Part shown: one piece after another, positions 14,974 through 23,780 of the stretch
Position numbering within the stretch: position 1 is the stretch's first letter
Layout: each line of letters begins with the position of its first letter
Source: Candidatus Villigracilis saccharophilus
GTDB lineage: Bacteria > Chloroflexota > Anaerolineae > Anaerolineales > Villigracilaceae
NCBI GenBank assembly: GCA_016709305.1
Contig: JADJNA010000058.1
Location: forward strand, 17,415 to 81,414
Reading direction: 5' to 3'
DNA length: 64,000 nt
Position numbers and translations under genes: made by a program
The notes under the pieces: model-generated
Seen by the model: the letters and a program-made list of their open reading frames with translations, nothing else
Told to the model about the DNA's origin: nothing
Database searches by the model: none

Positions 14974-16488
14974 TCAATTCACAACTCGATACACAGTGAC
15001 ATTATGTTCATCGCTGCGATACACAAGAGTGTATTTTCCAGGGGCACTATTCAAAATCGGCAAAAGCTGTTTCTCGACACCCTCATCCAGAATTGTACTT
15101 CTAGGTGTCTGGAGTAAAGGTGAAATAACGATGTAGTCGATACCCTGATTAACTACATAATTCTCGATGTTTTGCAGATCCCTGGGGTACCCCACTGTTT
15201 TTCTGTGTGCCTGCACATAAGCAGGTACAGGTTCATTAACCATGACAATCGCATCTTTCGGGGCGTTCTCAGCGATCCAATCTGTTCCAATAGACAAGTC
15301 TGTCATCTGCGAGCTGACCGGATTCAGCCAATCCTGAACATTGCGCGCCACCAGGGATAAAGTAACCGCCACCGCAACTCCAAACACCAATCGCGCGGTA
15401 ATTAAATGATTTTTTGTAACCCGTTCAAATATCCACTTCATCCCCCCGATTAGATAAAAATATAAAAATGGAATCATTGGAATTAAAAAACGCGCCTTGA
15501 CGCTGCCTACTTTGGGATTCCAAAAGGCTAGAATAGCAACAAGATAAATCAACGCATACACATCGAATAACTTAACTCTCTTCCAAGAGATCAGAACCCC
15601 CAGAATGACCAAAAGCAAAATCCCTGTATTGGCCATCCACGGAATAGCTGAACCTAAAAAGTATGTAACCCTTTCTCCAAAGACAGGGATCAATCCACCT
15701 GCAATCGTCTCGTTAAGATAGCCAAGCAAGTTGGTCCACATCTGTCCGATCTTCTCCAGGATCGAGCCATTGAATACTTGAGATTCATACCCGGCTGAAA
15801 TCACGGATCCGCCGTTTCTGACATTTAACCAAAATTGGAACAGAGCTCCAAAAGAAAATACTCCAAATGTAATTGCACTTTCTTTAATTCGGCGTGAAAA
15901 TAGCAAATATAGGAACAATGCTAAAAAAATAGAAATCCCAATTGTGCGGATCAATTGAGTAAATAAAGCTGCCAAAGCGATCAGAATGACAAGCCAGTAA
16001 TTTGGTCTATCGTTCTGCGAATCGAAAAGAACCAGTGTGATCAAGGAAAATAGCAAATAAGAAGACTCAGACATGACTGTGACGGACATCCCCACTAATA
16101 AAGGATTAAGCGCAAGTAGTCCGAAAATTATTTCAAGATACGGGGATTCGACCTTCTTCATAAAAAGTTTGTATATTAATAAAAGAGAGATCAGCCAGAT
16201 AATTAATGTATAGACCTTGAGAACGCGATAATTGCCCGGGAAAACGGATGTCAATGGCGCAAGTAATATCGGCCAACCGGGTGGAAATGCTCGCTCGATC
16301 TGCGGTCTGGGGAAATTGATCAACTCATACCCTTCCCCACTGGACAGACTCTCTGCCAGAATAATGTAATGAGCGTCATCGTACGAAGCACCCAGTTGCA
16401 GAGAATTAAATCGCAACAATCCCAGCGCAGCGCTGATGACCAGGAATAAAACAAGTATGTATTTTGAGAAACGATCAGCTTGCATCAT
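14974..16488 (-). CDS. Family-39-like membrane glycosyltransferase
   Basis: A protein of about 504 residues with around 11 membrane helices and the ArnT/PMT-like layout: a first extracytoplasmic loop with the acidic pair in SYDDAHYIILAESLSSGEGY, later FPRPQIERAFPPGWPILLAP, and a long soluble C-terminal part (VQDWLNPVSSQMTDL onward). These enzymes move sugars from polyprenyl phosphate to acceptors outside the cell; donor and acceptor are unknown here. The start at 16488 (MMQADRF) is chosen because TGATATGAT, an extended -10-like box, ends 8 bases before it with no Shine-Dalgarno. It is convergent with the DUF606 gene. Confidence 0.8.
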   Translation of the reverse strand: MMQADRFSKYILVLFLVISAALGLLRFNSLQLGASYDDAHYIILAESLSSGEGYELINFPRPQIERAFPPGWPILLAPLTSVFPGNYRVLKVYTLIIWLISLLLIYKLFMKKVESPYLEIIFGLLALNPLLVGMSVTVMSESSYLLFSLITLVLFDSQNDRPNYWLVILIALAALFTQLIRTIGISIFLALFLYLLFSRRIKESAITFGVFSFGALFQFWLNVRNGGSVISAGYESQVFNGSILEKIGQMWTNLLGYLNETIAGGLIPVFGERVTYFLGSAIPWMANTGILLLVILGVLISWKRVKLFDVYALIYLVAILAFWNPKVGSVKARFLIPMIPFLYFYLIGGMKWIFERVTKNHLITARLVFGVAVAVTLSLVARNVQDWLNPVSSQMTDLSIGTDWIAENAPKDAIVMVNEPVPAYVQAHRKTVGYPRDLQNIENYVVNQGIDYIVISPLLQTPRSTILDEGVEKQLLPILNSAPGKYTLVYRSDEHNVTVYRVVN

Positions 16489-16569
16489 TACGCGCAATCA
16501 TATCAGCAACCCCAAACTTCGGATATCTTTAAAGACTTCCGAAGTTTGGAGAGAGACAGGTTTTACACG

Positions 16570-16605
16570 TATAATTTATCAATGGAGAAAGGATTATCGT
16601 TATGA
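16570..16605 (+). promoter_or_regulatory. polX promoter and leaderless mini-ORF
   Basis: TATAAT (16570-16575) is followed after 6 bases by ATG (16582) of a seven-codon frame, MEKGLSL, whose TGA (16603-16605) overlaps the polX ATG (16602). The layout suggests a leaderless upstream peptide coupled to polX translation. GGAGAAAGG within it could also serve as a distant ribosome-binding site. Confidence 0.4.
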
Positions 16606-18323
16606 TGAACAACCGTCAGCTCGCAGATACATTCACCCTGATCGCCAATCTATCCGAGATTAAGGGTGAAGTCATTTATGTCATCCTCGCCTATCGCAAG
16701 GCTTCTGAAAATTTAATGACGCTCGGACGCGAGGCCAGCGAATACTGGAAGGAAGGCAAACTGCGCGAGATCCCCGGGGTGGGCAAAGCCATTGCGGAAA
16801 AAATTGACGAGCTGCTCACCACAGGCAAATTGGAATTTTTAGAGAAACTTAACCAGGAAGTACCTGCCAGTTTGGCAGATTGGCTGCAGGTCACTGGACT
16901 CGGACCGAAAAAGATCGCGTTGATATGGAAGACATTAAACATCACGGCGCTTTCTGAGTTGGAATCTGCCGCAAAAAACGGACAGTTGCGCGACCTGCCC
17001 GGCATGGGCACAAAATCAGAAGCTGCGATCCTTGAAGGGATCTCAGCTCTCGCAAGGCGTTCCGGGCGGATTCCCCTGGGACGCGCATATCCGCTGGCAC
17101 ACGAGATCATTGCGACTCTCAAAAGGGTGAAGGGAGTCGTCGCGGCGGAACCAGCTGGTAGTTTAAGAAGGATGCGGTCCACAGTTGGAGACCTGGATAT
17201 TTTGGTGGCATCCCAGGATTCGTCAGCTGTGATGGAGGCGTTCATTAATCTGCCTGGCGTGAGTCGCGTGCTTGGCAAAGGCGAGACAAAATCAAGCATT
17301 GAATTTTCAGACGGAGTGCGCGCGCAGGTCTGGGTGCATGCGCCAGAAAAATTCGGGACAGCCTTGCAATATGCGACCGGCTCGAAAGACCATAATGTGC
17401 AGTTAAGCCAGATCGCATTGGCAAAAGGATTGTCATTATCTGAACATTCATTTACAAAAGCGAATGAGGAGATCTTTTGCGCCACCGAAGAGAAAGTTTA
17501 CGAAACGCTCGGATTGCCTTGGATTCCGCCCGAACTACGCGAAGATCATGGCGAGGTACAAGCCGCGAAAACAAATAACCTTCCGAAATTAATTCAAGTA
17601 AAGGACATCAAAGCAGACCTGCAAACTCATTCCACGTGGAGCGATGGAAAGTTATCCATGCTGGAAATGGCACAAGCCGCCGCACGACGCGGAATGAAAA
17701 TTATCGCATTCACAGATCATTCTGTCAGCCTTGGCGTCACGGGCGGATTGAGCATGGAAGATCACAAAAAACAGGCTACGGAAATTAAAAAGATACAAAA
17801 ACAGCTTGGCGATAAAATCCTGGTCTTGCACGCCAGTGAAGTCGAGATCAAAGCCGACGGCACGCTGGATTATCCCGATGAATTTCTTGCGACGCTCGAC
17901 CTTGTCGTTGCATCCATGCACACAGGGCTGCGCCAGCCGCGCGAAAAGGTCACACAACGCACGATCAACGCCATTCGCAATCCGCACGTGGATATCATCG
18001 GACATCCGACCGGCAGGTTGATCCCAGACCGGGAAGGCGCGGATCTGGATATGGAAGCGGTACTCAATGCTGCCGCTGAAACCGGCGTGGCGCTGGAGAT
18101 CAACGCCCACCCATCCCGCCTCGACCTGGACGATATGTATGCGCGCCGAGCAAAGGAGTTGGGCATTCCCATCACCATCAACACTGACTCGCATTCTGAA
18201 GCGGATTTCGATAACCTATTTTATGGCGTTGCCACTGCAAGGCGCGCCTGGCTGACCAAAGATGATGTGATCAATTGCTGGTCTGCAAAGAAGTTGTTGA
18301 ATTGGCTGGAGAAGCGCGGATAG
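16602..18323 (+). CDS. polX: DNA polymerase X family protein with PHP domain
   Basis: A 573-residue bacterial PolX. Residues 1-75 form the 8-kDa-like helical domain with the first helix-hairpin-helix (EIPGVGKAIAEKIDELL), followed by others (VTGLGPKKIALIW, LPGMGTKSEAAIL). The palm near residues 186-202 carries GSLRRMRSTVGDLDILV, with the GS motif and two catalytic Asp. The PHP domain from about residue 335 has DLQTHSTWSDG, IAFTDHS, HASEVEIKADG, VVASMHTGL, IIGHPTGR and INTDSHSE, giving 3'-5' exonuclease/AP-endonuclease activity in known PolX proteins. A role in base-excision repair is expected. A seven-codon leaderless-looking upstream frame (ATG 16582) ends in a TGA overlapping this gene's start. 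Confidence 0.95.
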   Translation: MMNNRQLADTFTLIANLSEIKGEVIYVILAYRKASENLMTLGREASEYWKEGKLREIPGVGKAIAEKIDELLTTGKLEFLEKLNQEVPASLADWLQVTGLGPKKIALIWKTLNITALSELESAAKNGQLRDLPGMGTKSEAAILEGISALARRSGRIPLGRAYPLAHEIIATLKRVKGVVAAEPAGSLRRMRSTVGDLDILVASQDSSAVMEAFINLPGVSRVLGKGETKSSIEFSDGVRAQVWVHAPEKFGTALQYATGSKDHNVQLSQIALAKGLSLSEHSFTKANEEIFCATEEKVYETLGLPWIPPELREDHGEVQAAKTNNLPKLIQVKDIKADLQTHSTWSDGKLSMLEMAQAAARRGMKIIAFTDHSVSLGVTGGLSMEDHKKQATEIKKIQKQLGDKILVLHASEVEIKADGTLDYPDEFLATLDLVVASMHTGLRQPREKVTQRTINAIRNPHVDIIGHPTGRLIPDREGADLDMEAVLNAAAETGVALEINAHPSRLDLDDMYARRAKELGIPITINTDSHSEADFDNLFYGVATARRAWLTKDDVINCWSAKKLLNWLEKRG

Positions 18324-18365
18324 GGATTAAATTTTAAAACACACTTGTGAAATTACGTGGTATAT

Positions 18366-18390
18366 AAATATCGCTACTTCAGCGATATTT
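18366..18390 (+). terminator. Likely terminator between polX and prs
   Basis: AAATATCGCT/AGCGATATTT forms a perfect 10-bp stem with a 5-base loop, followed by TTTCATTTTC. The tail is a weak T run. It ends 22 bases before the prs start, so it may also act as a leader hairpin for prs. Confidence 0.55.
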
Positions 18391-18412
18391 CATTTTCAAA
18401 CATAGAGGCAAC

Positions 18413-19387
18413 ATGACAAAAGCACCAATTCCCGCTGGAAAGGTACGCTTTTTTAGCGGAAGTTCGAATATTCCGCTGGCGGGAAAGATCGCATCACACC
18501 TGGGCGTGCCCCTCGAATCAACTAAAATCACGCGCTTCAGCAATGACAATTTATACATCCAGCTCGGAGCCAGTGTGCGCTACCGCCGTGTGTATATCGT
18601 GCAATCACTTTCTCAGCCGGTCAATGATCATTTGATGGAACTGCTGATGATGATCGATATTGCCCGCGGAGCAGCCGCATCCGAGATCCACGCCATCATT
18701 CCCTACTATTCCTTTGGGCGTTCAGACAAAAAGGATGCACCCCGCATTTCGATCACCGCCCGTCTGGTCGCGGATCTGCTGAAAACAGCCGGCGCCACGC
18801 ATGTGATGAGCATGATGTTCCATTCACCGCAAGTGCATGGTTTTTTTGGAGTTCCCACAGACCCGCTAAGCAGCCGAATGGTCTTCAAAGATTATCTGGA
18901 AAGCCTGGATCTTAGCGGAGCCATCATTGTCGCCCCGGATATGGGTCAGGCCAAATCTGCGGCACGGTTTGCCAAAACTCTCGGTTTACCCGTCGCCGCA
19001 GGGAATAAAGAACGGGTTTCAGATACAGAAGTGATCATCAGCGGTTTGGTGGGCAATCAGGTTAAGGGACATAAGCGCGCGTTGATCTATGACGATGAAA
19101 TCGCCACGGGCGGCTCGATCTTGGAAATAAGCCGAGTGCTTATCGAGCAAGGCATTGAGGATATTAAGGTGGTTTGCACGCACGGAGTGTTCAGCCGCAA
19201 CGGTCTTGAACGGCTGGCAGTTGTTCCTCAAATTACCGAGATCATCACCACTGACACAGTTCATATGCCGCCTGAAAAAATACACCCCAAGCTCACAGTG
19301 CTTTCGGTCGGGCATGTCTTCGCGGATGCCATTCGCCACAACATCAACCGCGAGTCTCTCAGCGATCTGTTTGTGTTCGGCGAGTAG
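18413..19387 (+). CDS. prs: Ribose-phosphate pyrophosphokinase
   Basis: Prs makes PRPP from ribose-5-phosphate and ATP for nucleotide, His and Trp synthesis. The 324-residue protein shows FSGSSNIPLAGKIASHLG, FSNDNLYIQ, VQSLSQPVNDHLMELLMMIDIARGA, the IPYYSFGRSDKKDAPRISITARLVADLL block, and a PRPP loop reading ALIYDDEIATGGSI. The family's flexible-loop DVGG element appears as APDMGQAKSAARFAKTLG, so this is a somewhat divergent member. AGAGGCAAC precedes the start. It probably heads a unit with the GNAT gene that follows 11 bases downstream. Confidence 0.92.
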   Translation: MTKAPIPAGKVRFFSGSSNIPLAGKIASHLGVPLESTKITRFSNDNLYIQLGASVRYRRVYIVQSLSQPVNDHLMELLMMIDIARGAAASEIHAIIPYYSFGRSDKKDAPRISITARLVADLLKTAGATHVMSMMFHSPQVHGFFGVPTDPLSSRMVFKDYLESLDLSGAIIVAPDMGQAKSAARFAKTLGLPVAAGNKERVSDTEVIISGLVGNQVKGHKRALIYDDEIATGGSILEISRVLIEQGIEDIKVVCTHGVFSRNGLERLAVVPQITEIITTDTVHMPPEKIHPKLTVLSVGHVFADAIRHNINRESLSDLFVFGE

Positions 19388-19398
19388 GTGTATTCAGT

Positions 19399-19908
19399 AT
19401 GCAAGGGGTTGAATCTGCCCGCCTGGTTTTGCAGGCGCTGAGTCAACATCAACTTGAACTTTGCCTGAATGATCTGTCTATATTGGAGCATGAACTTGGT
19501 TGTGCCGTTGCGAACGATGTGATCGATAAAAATGTGATCCGCGCTTTGAACATGAAAATTAAAAAGATGGAGATCGCAGATCCATCCCAGCACGAGTGGT
19601 TCACTTATTGGTTGATCATTCTCCGTGAGAAAAAAATCGGTGTGGGATTGATCGGATTCAAAGGGTCGCCTGATGCAACAGGCTCGGTTGAGATCGGGTA
19701 CGGGATCAGCCCAGCCTATCAGGGGCGGGGATTGATGAGCGAAGCTGTCCGCGTGCTGGCGGCTTGGGCGCTGAATCAGGCTGAGTGTCAGTGTGTGACC
19801 GCGACCCATGTCACAAATCCCGCTTCACGCCGTCTGCTTGAAAAATTAGGGGCGCAGCCGGTGGAAGAGAATCAAAGCGGGAGTTCCTGGAAGATATACA
19901 GAGTCTAA
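19399..19908 (+). CDS. GNAT-family N-acetyltransferase, RimJ/RimL-like
   Basis: A 169-residue GNAT protein. ARLVLQALSQHQLE is the usual RimL-like N-terminus. The acetyl-CoA pocket is IGYGISPAYQGRGLMSEAVRVLAAWAL (motif A, with QGRGL), and motif B is THVTNPASRRLLEKLGAQPV. The substrate is not predictable; relatives acetylate protein N-termini, ribosomal proteins or small molecules. It lies 11 bases after prs on the same strand and is followed by ferritin. Confidence 0.85.
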   Translation: MQGVESARLVLQALSQHQLELCLNDLSILEHELGCAVANDVIDKNVIRALNMKIKKMEIADPSQHEWFTYWLIILREKKIGVGLIGFKGSPDATGSVEIGYGISPAYQGRGLMSEAVRVLAAWALNQAECQCVTATHVTNPASRRLLEKLGAQPVEENQSGSSWKIYRV

Positions 19909-19956
19909 CAAATGGTTAATAATTTGAATATATAATCCAATAAAAAAGGAGAACCT

Positions 19957-20451
19957 ATGATTAATAAATCACTGCAAGACGCAATGAATGACCAGATCAA
20001 CAAGGAATTATATTCCTCATATTTGTACCTCTCGATGGCGGCATTTCTTGAAGAGAAGAACTTGCCCGGCTTTGCACATTGGATGCGCATTCAGGAAGCC
20101 GAAGAGCGTGAACATGCCATGAAGTTTTATGATTACATGGTGGAACGCGGCGGGAGAGTTACACTCAAAGCCATTGATGCGCCCAAGACCGAATGGAAGT
20201 CAACATTGGAATTGGCGGAGGAAGTCGCCGCGCACGAAGCCATGGTGACAGCTTCGATCTACTCACTATATGAACTGGCGCTCAAAGAGAAGGATTACCC
20301 CACCCAGATTATGCTGCAATGGTTCATTAGTGAACAGGTGGAAGAGGAGAAGAATGCCGCTGAGATCGTCTCGAATTTGAAATTGATCGAAGACCGCGGT
20401 ACAGCCATCCTGATGCTCGATCATCGTCTCGCCAAACGCGGCGGGGAATAG
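19957..20451 (+). CDS. ftnA: Ferritin (non-haem)
   Basis: A 164-residue ferritin that oxidises Fe(II) and stores iron in a 24-mer cage. The four-helix ferroxidase residues are visible: DQINKELYSSYLYLSMAAFLEE (first Glu), MRIQEAEEREHAMKFYDYM (ExxH), LYELALKEKDY and WFISEQVEEEKNAAEIV. Spacing and length match bacterial FtnA. It has a clear AAGGAGAACC ribosome-binding site, TATAAT at 19931-19936 for its own promoter, and an intrinsic terminator directly after it. No Fur-box-like inverted repeat was obvious. Confidence 0.95.
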   Translation: MINKSLQDAMNDQINKELYSSYLYLSMAAFLEEKNLPGFAHWMRIQEAEEREHAMKFYDYMVERGGRVTLKAIDAPKTEWKSTLELAEEVAAHEAMVTASIYSLYELALKEKDYPTQIMLQWFISEQVEEEKNAAEIVSNLKLIEDRGTAILMLDHRLAKRGGE

Positions 20452-20461
20452 GTTTATACTT

Positions 20462-20499
20462 AAGACCCTAAAGGTTTTGAACCTTTAGGGTCTTTTTTT
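20462..20499 (+). terminator. Intrinsic terminator after ferritin (repeated type)
   Basis: AAGACCCTAAAGGTT and AACCTTTAGGGTCTT pair perfectly, followed by a run of T. Nearly the same palindrome ends the window at 63953-63991, so this is a dispersed terminator-type repeat. Confidence 0.93.
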
Positions 20500-20513
20500 A
20501 TTTTAGGAGAGCC

Positions 20514-20954
20514 ATGGAAATCACAATTCGCCGCGTTACACAGGAAGACAAAGCTGAATGGTTTCGCATGCGTAAAGGTATCTGGCCAGATGTGCCTGAT
20601 CACTATATGACCTTTGATATGGACGCTCTCCTTGCTGATGACAATTACCTGGTCATCTTTGGATGTGATGGTGACAGACCGATCGGCTTGACCGAAGCGC
20701 GGCTCAGAGATTATGCGGAGGGATGCTCGACCAGTCCAGTTGGATATATTGAAGGGTGGTATGTGCAGGATGAGTATCGCGGGAAAAGAATTGCAGGGAT
20801 GATGACCCAGGCAGCAGAAGAGTGGATGCGCGCAAACGGCTGCACAGAGGCCGCATCAGATACCTGGCTGGATAATGAACCCAGCATCCGCGCACACCTG
20901 AACATGGGGTACAACGAAGTGGAACGCCTGATACACTTTATGAAAAAATTATAG
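20514..20954 (+). CDS. GNAT acetyltransferase resembling aminoglycoside 6'-N-acetyltransferases
   Basis: A 146-residue GNAT close in length and layout to AAC(6')-I proteins: ITIRRVTQEDKAEWFRMRKGIWPD at the N-terminus, IGLTEARLRDYAEGC, GYIEGWYVQDEYRGKRIAGMMTQAAEEWMRANGCTE (motif A with YRGKRIAG), and SDTWLDNEPSIRAHLNMGYNEVERLIHFMKKL at the end. The EGWYV, LDN and NMGYNE-ER features are typical of that branch. Environmental chromosomal homologues often do something else, so resistance is only a possibility. AGGAG precedes the start. Confidence 0.8.
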   Translation: MEITIRRVTQEDKAEWFRMRKGIWPDVPDHYMTFDMDALLADDNYLVIFGCDGDRPIGLTEARLRDYAEGCSTSPVGYIEGWYVQDEYRGKRIAGMMTQAAEEWMRANGCTEAASDTWLDNEPSIRAHLNMGYNEVERLIHFMKKL

Positions 20955-20970
20955 ATCAACATCTCGCATC

Positions 20971-22986
20971 ATGAAGAAACAGATCCTGCTCTTCCTCCCC
21001 ATTATAGCGGTCATCGCCATTGAGATCGCAGCTTTTCGTTGGGCAGTTCAAGCAACAGGTCAATCCACGCGAAATATGGCAACCTTCTTTTCCGCCGCGG
21101 TTGCCATCCTTATCTTGATTACAGGTCTCGCGCCGGCGCTCATCAAACCGCAGAACAATCACACATTGGTCGCATGTTTTGCAATTGTATTTGCCTTTTT
21201 CATTCTGGTTCCATTTGAGTTAAAAGACCTGCCGCTTCTTCAGCCTGGCAAACCGTTATATCAATTCATCAATATCTATTTATTTTTACGCCTTGCAAAC
21301 GCCGCGATCTTGCTGCCAATGGCCATACATGTCAGCGCGCGTTTTCCGCGTCCCACGAACGTACCCGCCCGAGTCATCGCATACAGCTACGCGCTTTCGA
21401 TCTTTCTGTTCATACCATTCCTGCTCAGCTCCCGCCCCTGGCAGCGTATCCTGACCATCTCCCTGCTTTTCCTATGGTTCACAGTCGTTATCTTTTTCTT
21501 CATTCGCAATTTATTCATGATCGCGCGCGATCCAAACCCGGAGAATCAATTGGATGCCCAGCGCGCGCGCGTGGTCATGTTCAGCATGATCCTTGCGGAA
21601 GTTCCACTCTGGTTGCGTCCGCTGACACTCGCCTTTGGGCTGGATATTTTCCATTATGAACTTTTACTGATCTTTCAATTGTTCATTCCCATTGGGATCG
21701 CCTACGCCATCCTGCGGCATGATCTTTTTGGAATTGACCGCATCCTGCGGCGGACCCTGGTTTATGGGCTGGTCTCGCTTCTGCTCTTAACTTTATACCT
21801 GTTCCTGACCTCAAGCATTACCTCCCTTTTTACCGATTCGATTACCTCCCGCCCGATGGCACCCGTCATTAGTTTATTCATCTCCGCCCTGCTCTTTGAG
21901 CCGACCCGCAAATGGATACAGGGTTGGCTTGATAAACTTTTATACCCTGACAGATTAAAATTCCAATCGGCGATCCATTCGATGCAATATCTGCTTGGCC
22001 GCGCGAACAGGCGCGAAGAGATCATGCATCTGCTCAATGATATTTTCCCGAACCAAATCGGCGCGGAGTGGGGCGCGTTGAAATTATTTCCCGAGCCAGA
22101 TGTCGCGCCCGCGCACCTCTCCCCTGCATGGAGCACGCGCCTCGTCGCGGGCAGCGTCCCGGTCGGCGGCTATTGGCTGGGAGCACGCCGCGCTGGACCT
22201 GCCTACGACTCTGAGGAACGCAATCGCCTGAGCGCATTGATGGGACAAGCCGCGCTGGCACTGGCTTACTCTAATGCGTACGAATCTCTTTATGAGTTAA
22301 ATAAAAATCTTGAGGCGCGGGTTCAAGAACAAACAACAAAAGCCATTACCGACCAAAAAGCCCTTGCCGCGTATGAAGAACGCCAGCGCATTGCGCGCGA
22401 CCTGCACGACTCGGTCACACAAAGCATTTTTGGCATGAACCTGATGGCACGCGGATTAAAAGCCGCTGCGCCAGATTCGTTCAAGGGTCAACTGGCTGAA
22501 CTGGAAACCATGGCTGGAAACATCCTCAAGGAAATGCGCCTGCTGCTCGATCAACTACGAAATGCCGAAGGAGAAGCGAATGCCGATCTCTCAGGATCAA
22601 TTCGCGGGTTGTGTGATGCGCTCTCCCGTCAAAGCGGCCCGGAGGGAGGTCCGCTTCTCTCCACCGGGCTGGAGATACCTGCAGGGGTCATCATCCCAAA
22701 ACCGATCGCAGAAGAAGCCCTGTGGGTTTTACGTGAAGCGCTGCATAATGTGATCAAGCACAGCGGGAGCCGAACAGCGAAAGTTGAAGTGAAAAAAGAT
22801 TCTGCATTGCGTGTGACCGTTCGTGATGATGGACTTGGCTTTGAGCCAAGTATGACACAGTCCGGACATTACGGTCTGCGAGGTATGCGGGAACGGGTGC
22901 TGGCGCTCGGCGGCGAATTCAAGATCGAGTCAGAAATTGGGAATGGAACATCCATTTTTTTTGTACTACCTTTACCGAGGTCTTGA
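20971..22986 (+). CDS. Membrane sensor histidine kinase, NarL-type (HisKA_3)
   Basis: A 671-residue kinase. The N-terminal ~270 residues carry seven or eight membrane helices with no large extracytoplasmic domain. A GAF-like region with a ligand-type segment follows (about 330-430), then a short coiled coil (NLEARVQEQTTKAIT). The HisKA_3 dimerisation domain has QRIARDLHDSVTQSIFGMNLMA, with phosphorylated His479. The HATPase has EALHNVIKHSG (N box), VRDDGLGFEP (G1) and GLRGMRERVLALGG. Its TGA overlaps the regulator's ATG by one base, so the two form a cognate pair. The signal is unknown. Confidence 0.92.
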   Translation: MKKQILLFLPIIAVIAIEIAAFRWAVQATGQSTRNMATFFSAAVAILILITGLAPALIKPQNNHTLVACFAIVFAFFILVPFELKDLPLLQPGKPLYQFINIYLFLRLANAAILLPMAIHVSARFPRPTNVPARVIAYSYALSIFLFIPFLLSSRPWQRILTISLLFLWFTVVIFFFIRNLFMIARDPNPENQLDAQRARVVMFSMILAEVPLWLRPLTLAFGLDIFHYELLLIFQLFIPIGIAYAILRHDLFGIDRILRRTLVYGLVSLLLLTLYLFLTSSITSLFTDSITSRPMAPVISLFISALLFEPTRKWIQGWLDKLLYPDRLKFQSAIHSMQYLLGRANRREEIMHLLNDIFPNQIGAEWGALKLFPEPDVAPAHLSPAWSTRLVAGSVPVGGYWLGARRAGPAYDSEERNRLSALMGQAALALAYSNAYESLYELNKNLEARVQEQTTKAITDQKALAAYEERQRIARDLHDSVTQSIFGMNLMARGLKAAAPDSFKGQLAELETMAGNILKEMRLLLDQLRNAEGEANADLSGSIRGLCDALSRQSGPEGGPLLSTGLEIPAGVIIPKPIAEEALWVLREALHNVIKHSGSRTAKVEVKKDSALRVTVRDDGLGFEPSMTQSGHYGLRGMRERVLALGGEFKIESEIGNGTSIFFVLPLPRS

Positions 22987-23624
22987 TGTTAAGAATACTG
23001 ATCGCAGATGATCATCAAATTGTGCGTCGTGGATTGCGAATGACGATCGAAGCAGAAAAGGACATGCAGGTTGCGGCTGATGCAGAGAACGGCTCACAGG
23101 TTTTGTCGCTGATCAAAAAACACAAACCCGATATCGTCCTGATGGATATGCAAATGCCAGAAATGGACGGTGTGGACGCGCTCAAGCAATTGCGTGTTGA
23201 ATTTCCCGCGCTGCCTGTTCTGATCCTGACCACCTTTAGCGATGACGCGCATGTGTACGCTGCCTTGCGCGCAGGAGCAAGTGGATTTTTGTTAAAAGAA
23301 ATGAATGGCGATGAGCTTGTGTCGGCTATTCGCGGGGCAGCGCAAGGAAAGCCGCAGCTGCATCCTGAGATCGCGCGCAGGTTAATGGCACGCGCTCCCA
23401 TGCCTGACGACCCGTTCGAATCATTAACTGAACGCGAGCGCGACATCTTGAAATTGATCGCAAAAAGCATGAGCAATAAAGAGATCGCCTCGCAATTATT
23501 TTTGACCGAGATGACGGTCAAGGGCTATGTCAGCGACCTGTTCGCAAAGCTGGGAGTGAACGACAGAACCCAGGCGGCACTGATGGCTGTCCGCTTTGGG
23601 TTGGTCAAGCCCGAAGAGTTGTGA
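22986..23624 (+). CDS. LuxR/NarL-family response regulator
   Basis: A 212-residue regulator: receiver domain with acidic pair IADDHQIV, phospho-acceptor Asp54 in VLMDMQMPEMDG, LTTFSDD (conserved Thr) and FLLKEM (conserved Lys). It ends in a LuxR helix-turn-helix, with LTERERDILKLIAKSMSNKEIASQLFLTEMTVKGYVSDLFAKLGVNDRTQAALMAVR. I use ATG 22986 as the start, overlapping the kinase TGA as TGATG; a TTG one codon earlier is also possible. It acts with the upstream kinase. Its targets cannot be told from the sequence. Confidence 0.93.
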   Translation: MLRILIADDHQIVRRGLRMTIEAEKDMQVAADAENGSQVLSLIKKHKPDIVLMDMQMPEMDGVDALKQLRVEFPALPVLILTTFSDDAHVYAALRAGASGFLLKEMNGDELVSAIRGAAQGKPQLHPEIARRLMARAPMPDDPFESLTERERDILKLIAKSMSNKEIASQLFLTEMTVKGYVSDLFAKLGVNDRTQAALMAVRFGLVKPEEL

Positions 23625-23652
23625 AATACCGGGAATTTTTACATCACCCTGC

Positions 23653-23687
23653 ACAGGTCACGTTTTAAACGCGGCCTGTTTTTTTTA
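23653..23687 (+). terminator. Intrinsic terminator after the kinase/regulator operon
   Basis: An imperfect stem ACAGGTCACG/CGCGGCCTGT (one mismatch, one G-T pair) with a 7-base loop is followed by eight T. Confidence 0.75.
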
Positions 23688-23780
23688 CCTACGAACGAGG
23701 GGAAACAATTCCCCACCCCAGCGGGGGGACATAACTGTGGAGCGCGAGTATCCTTTGGCCATTGAACACGGAGAAAACCA

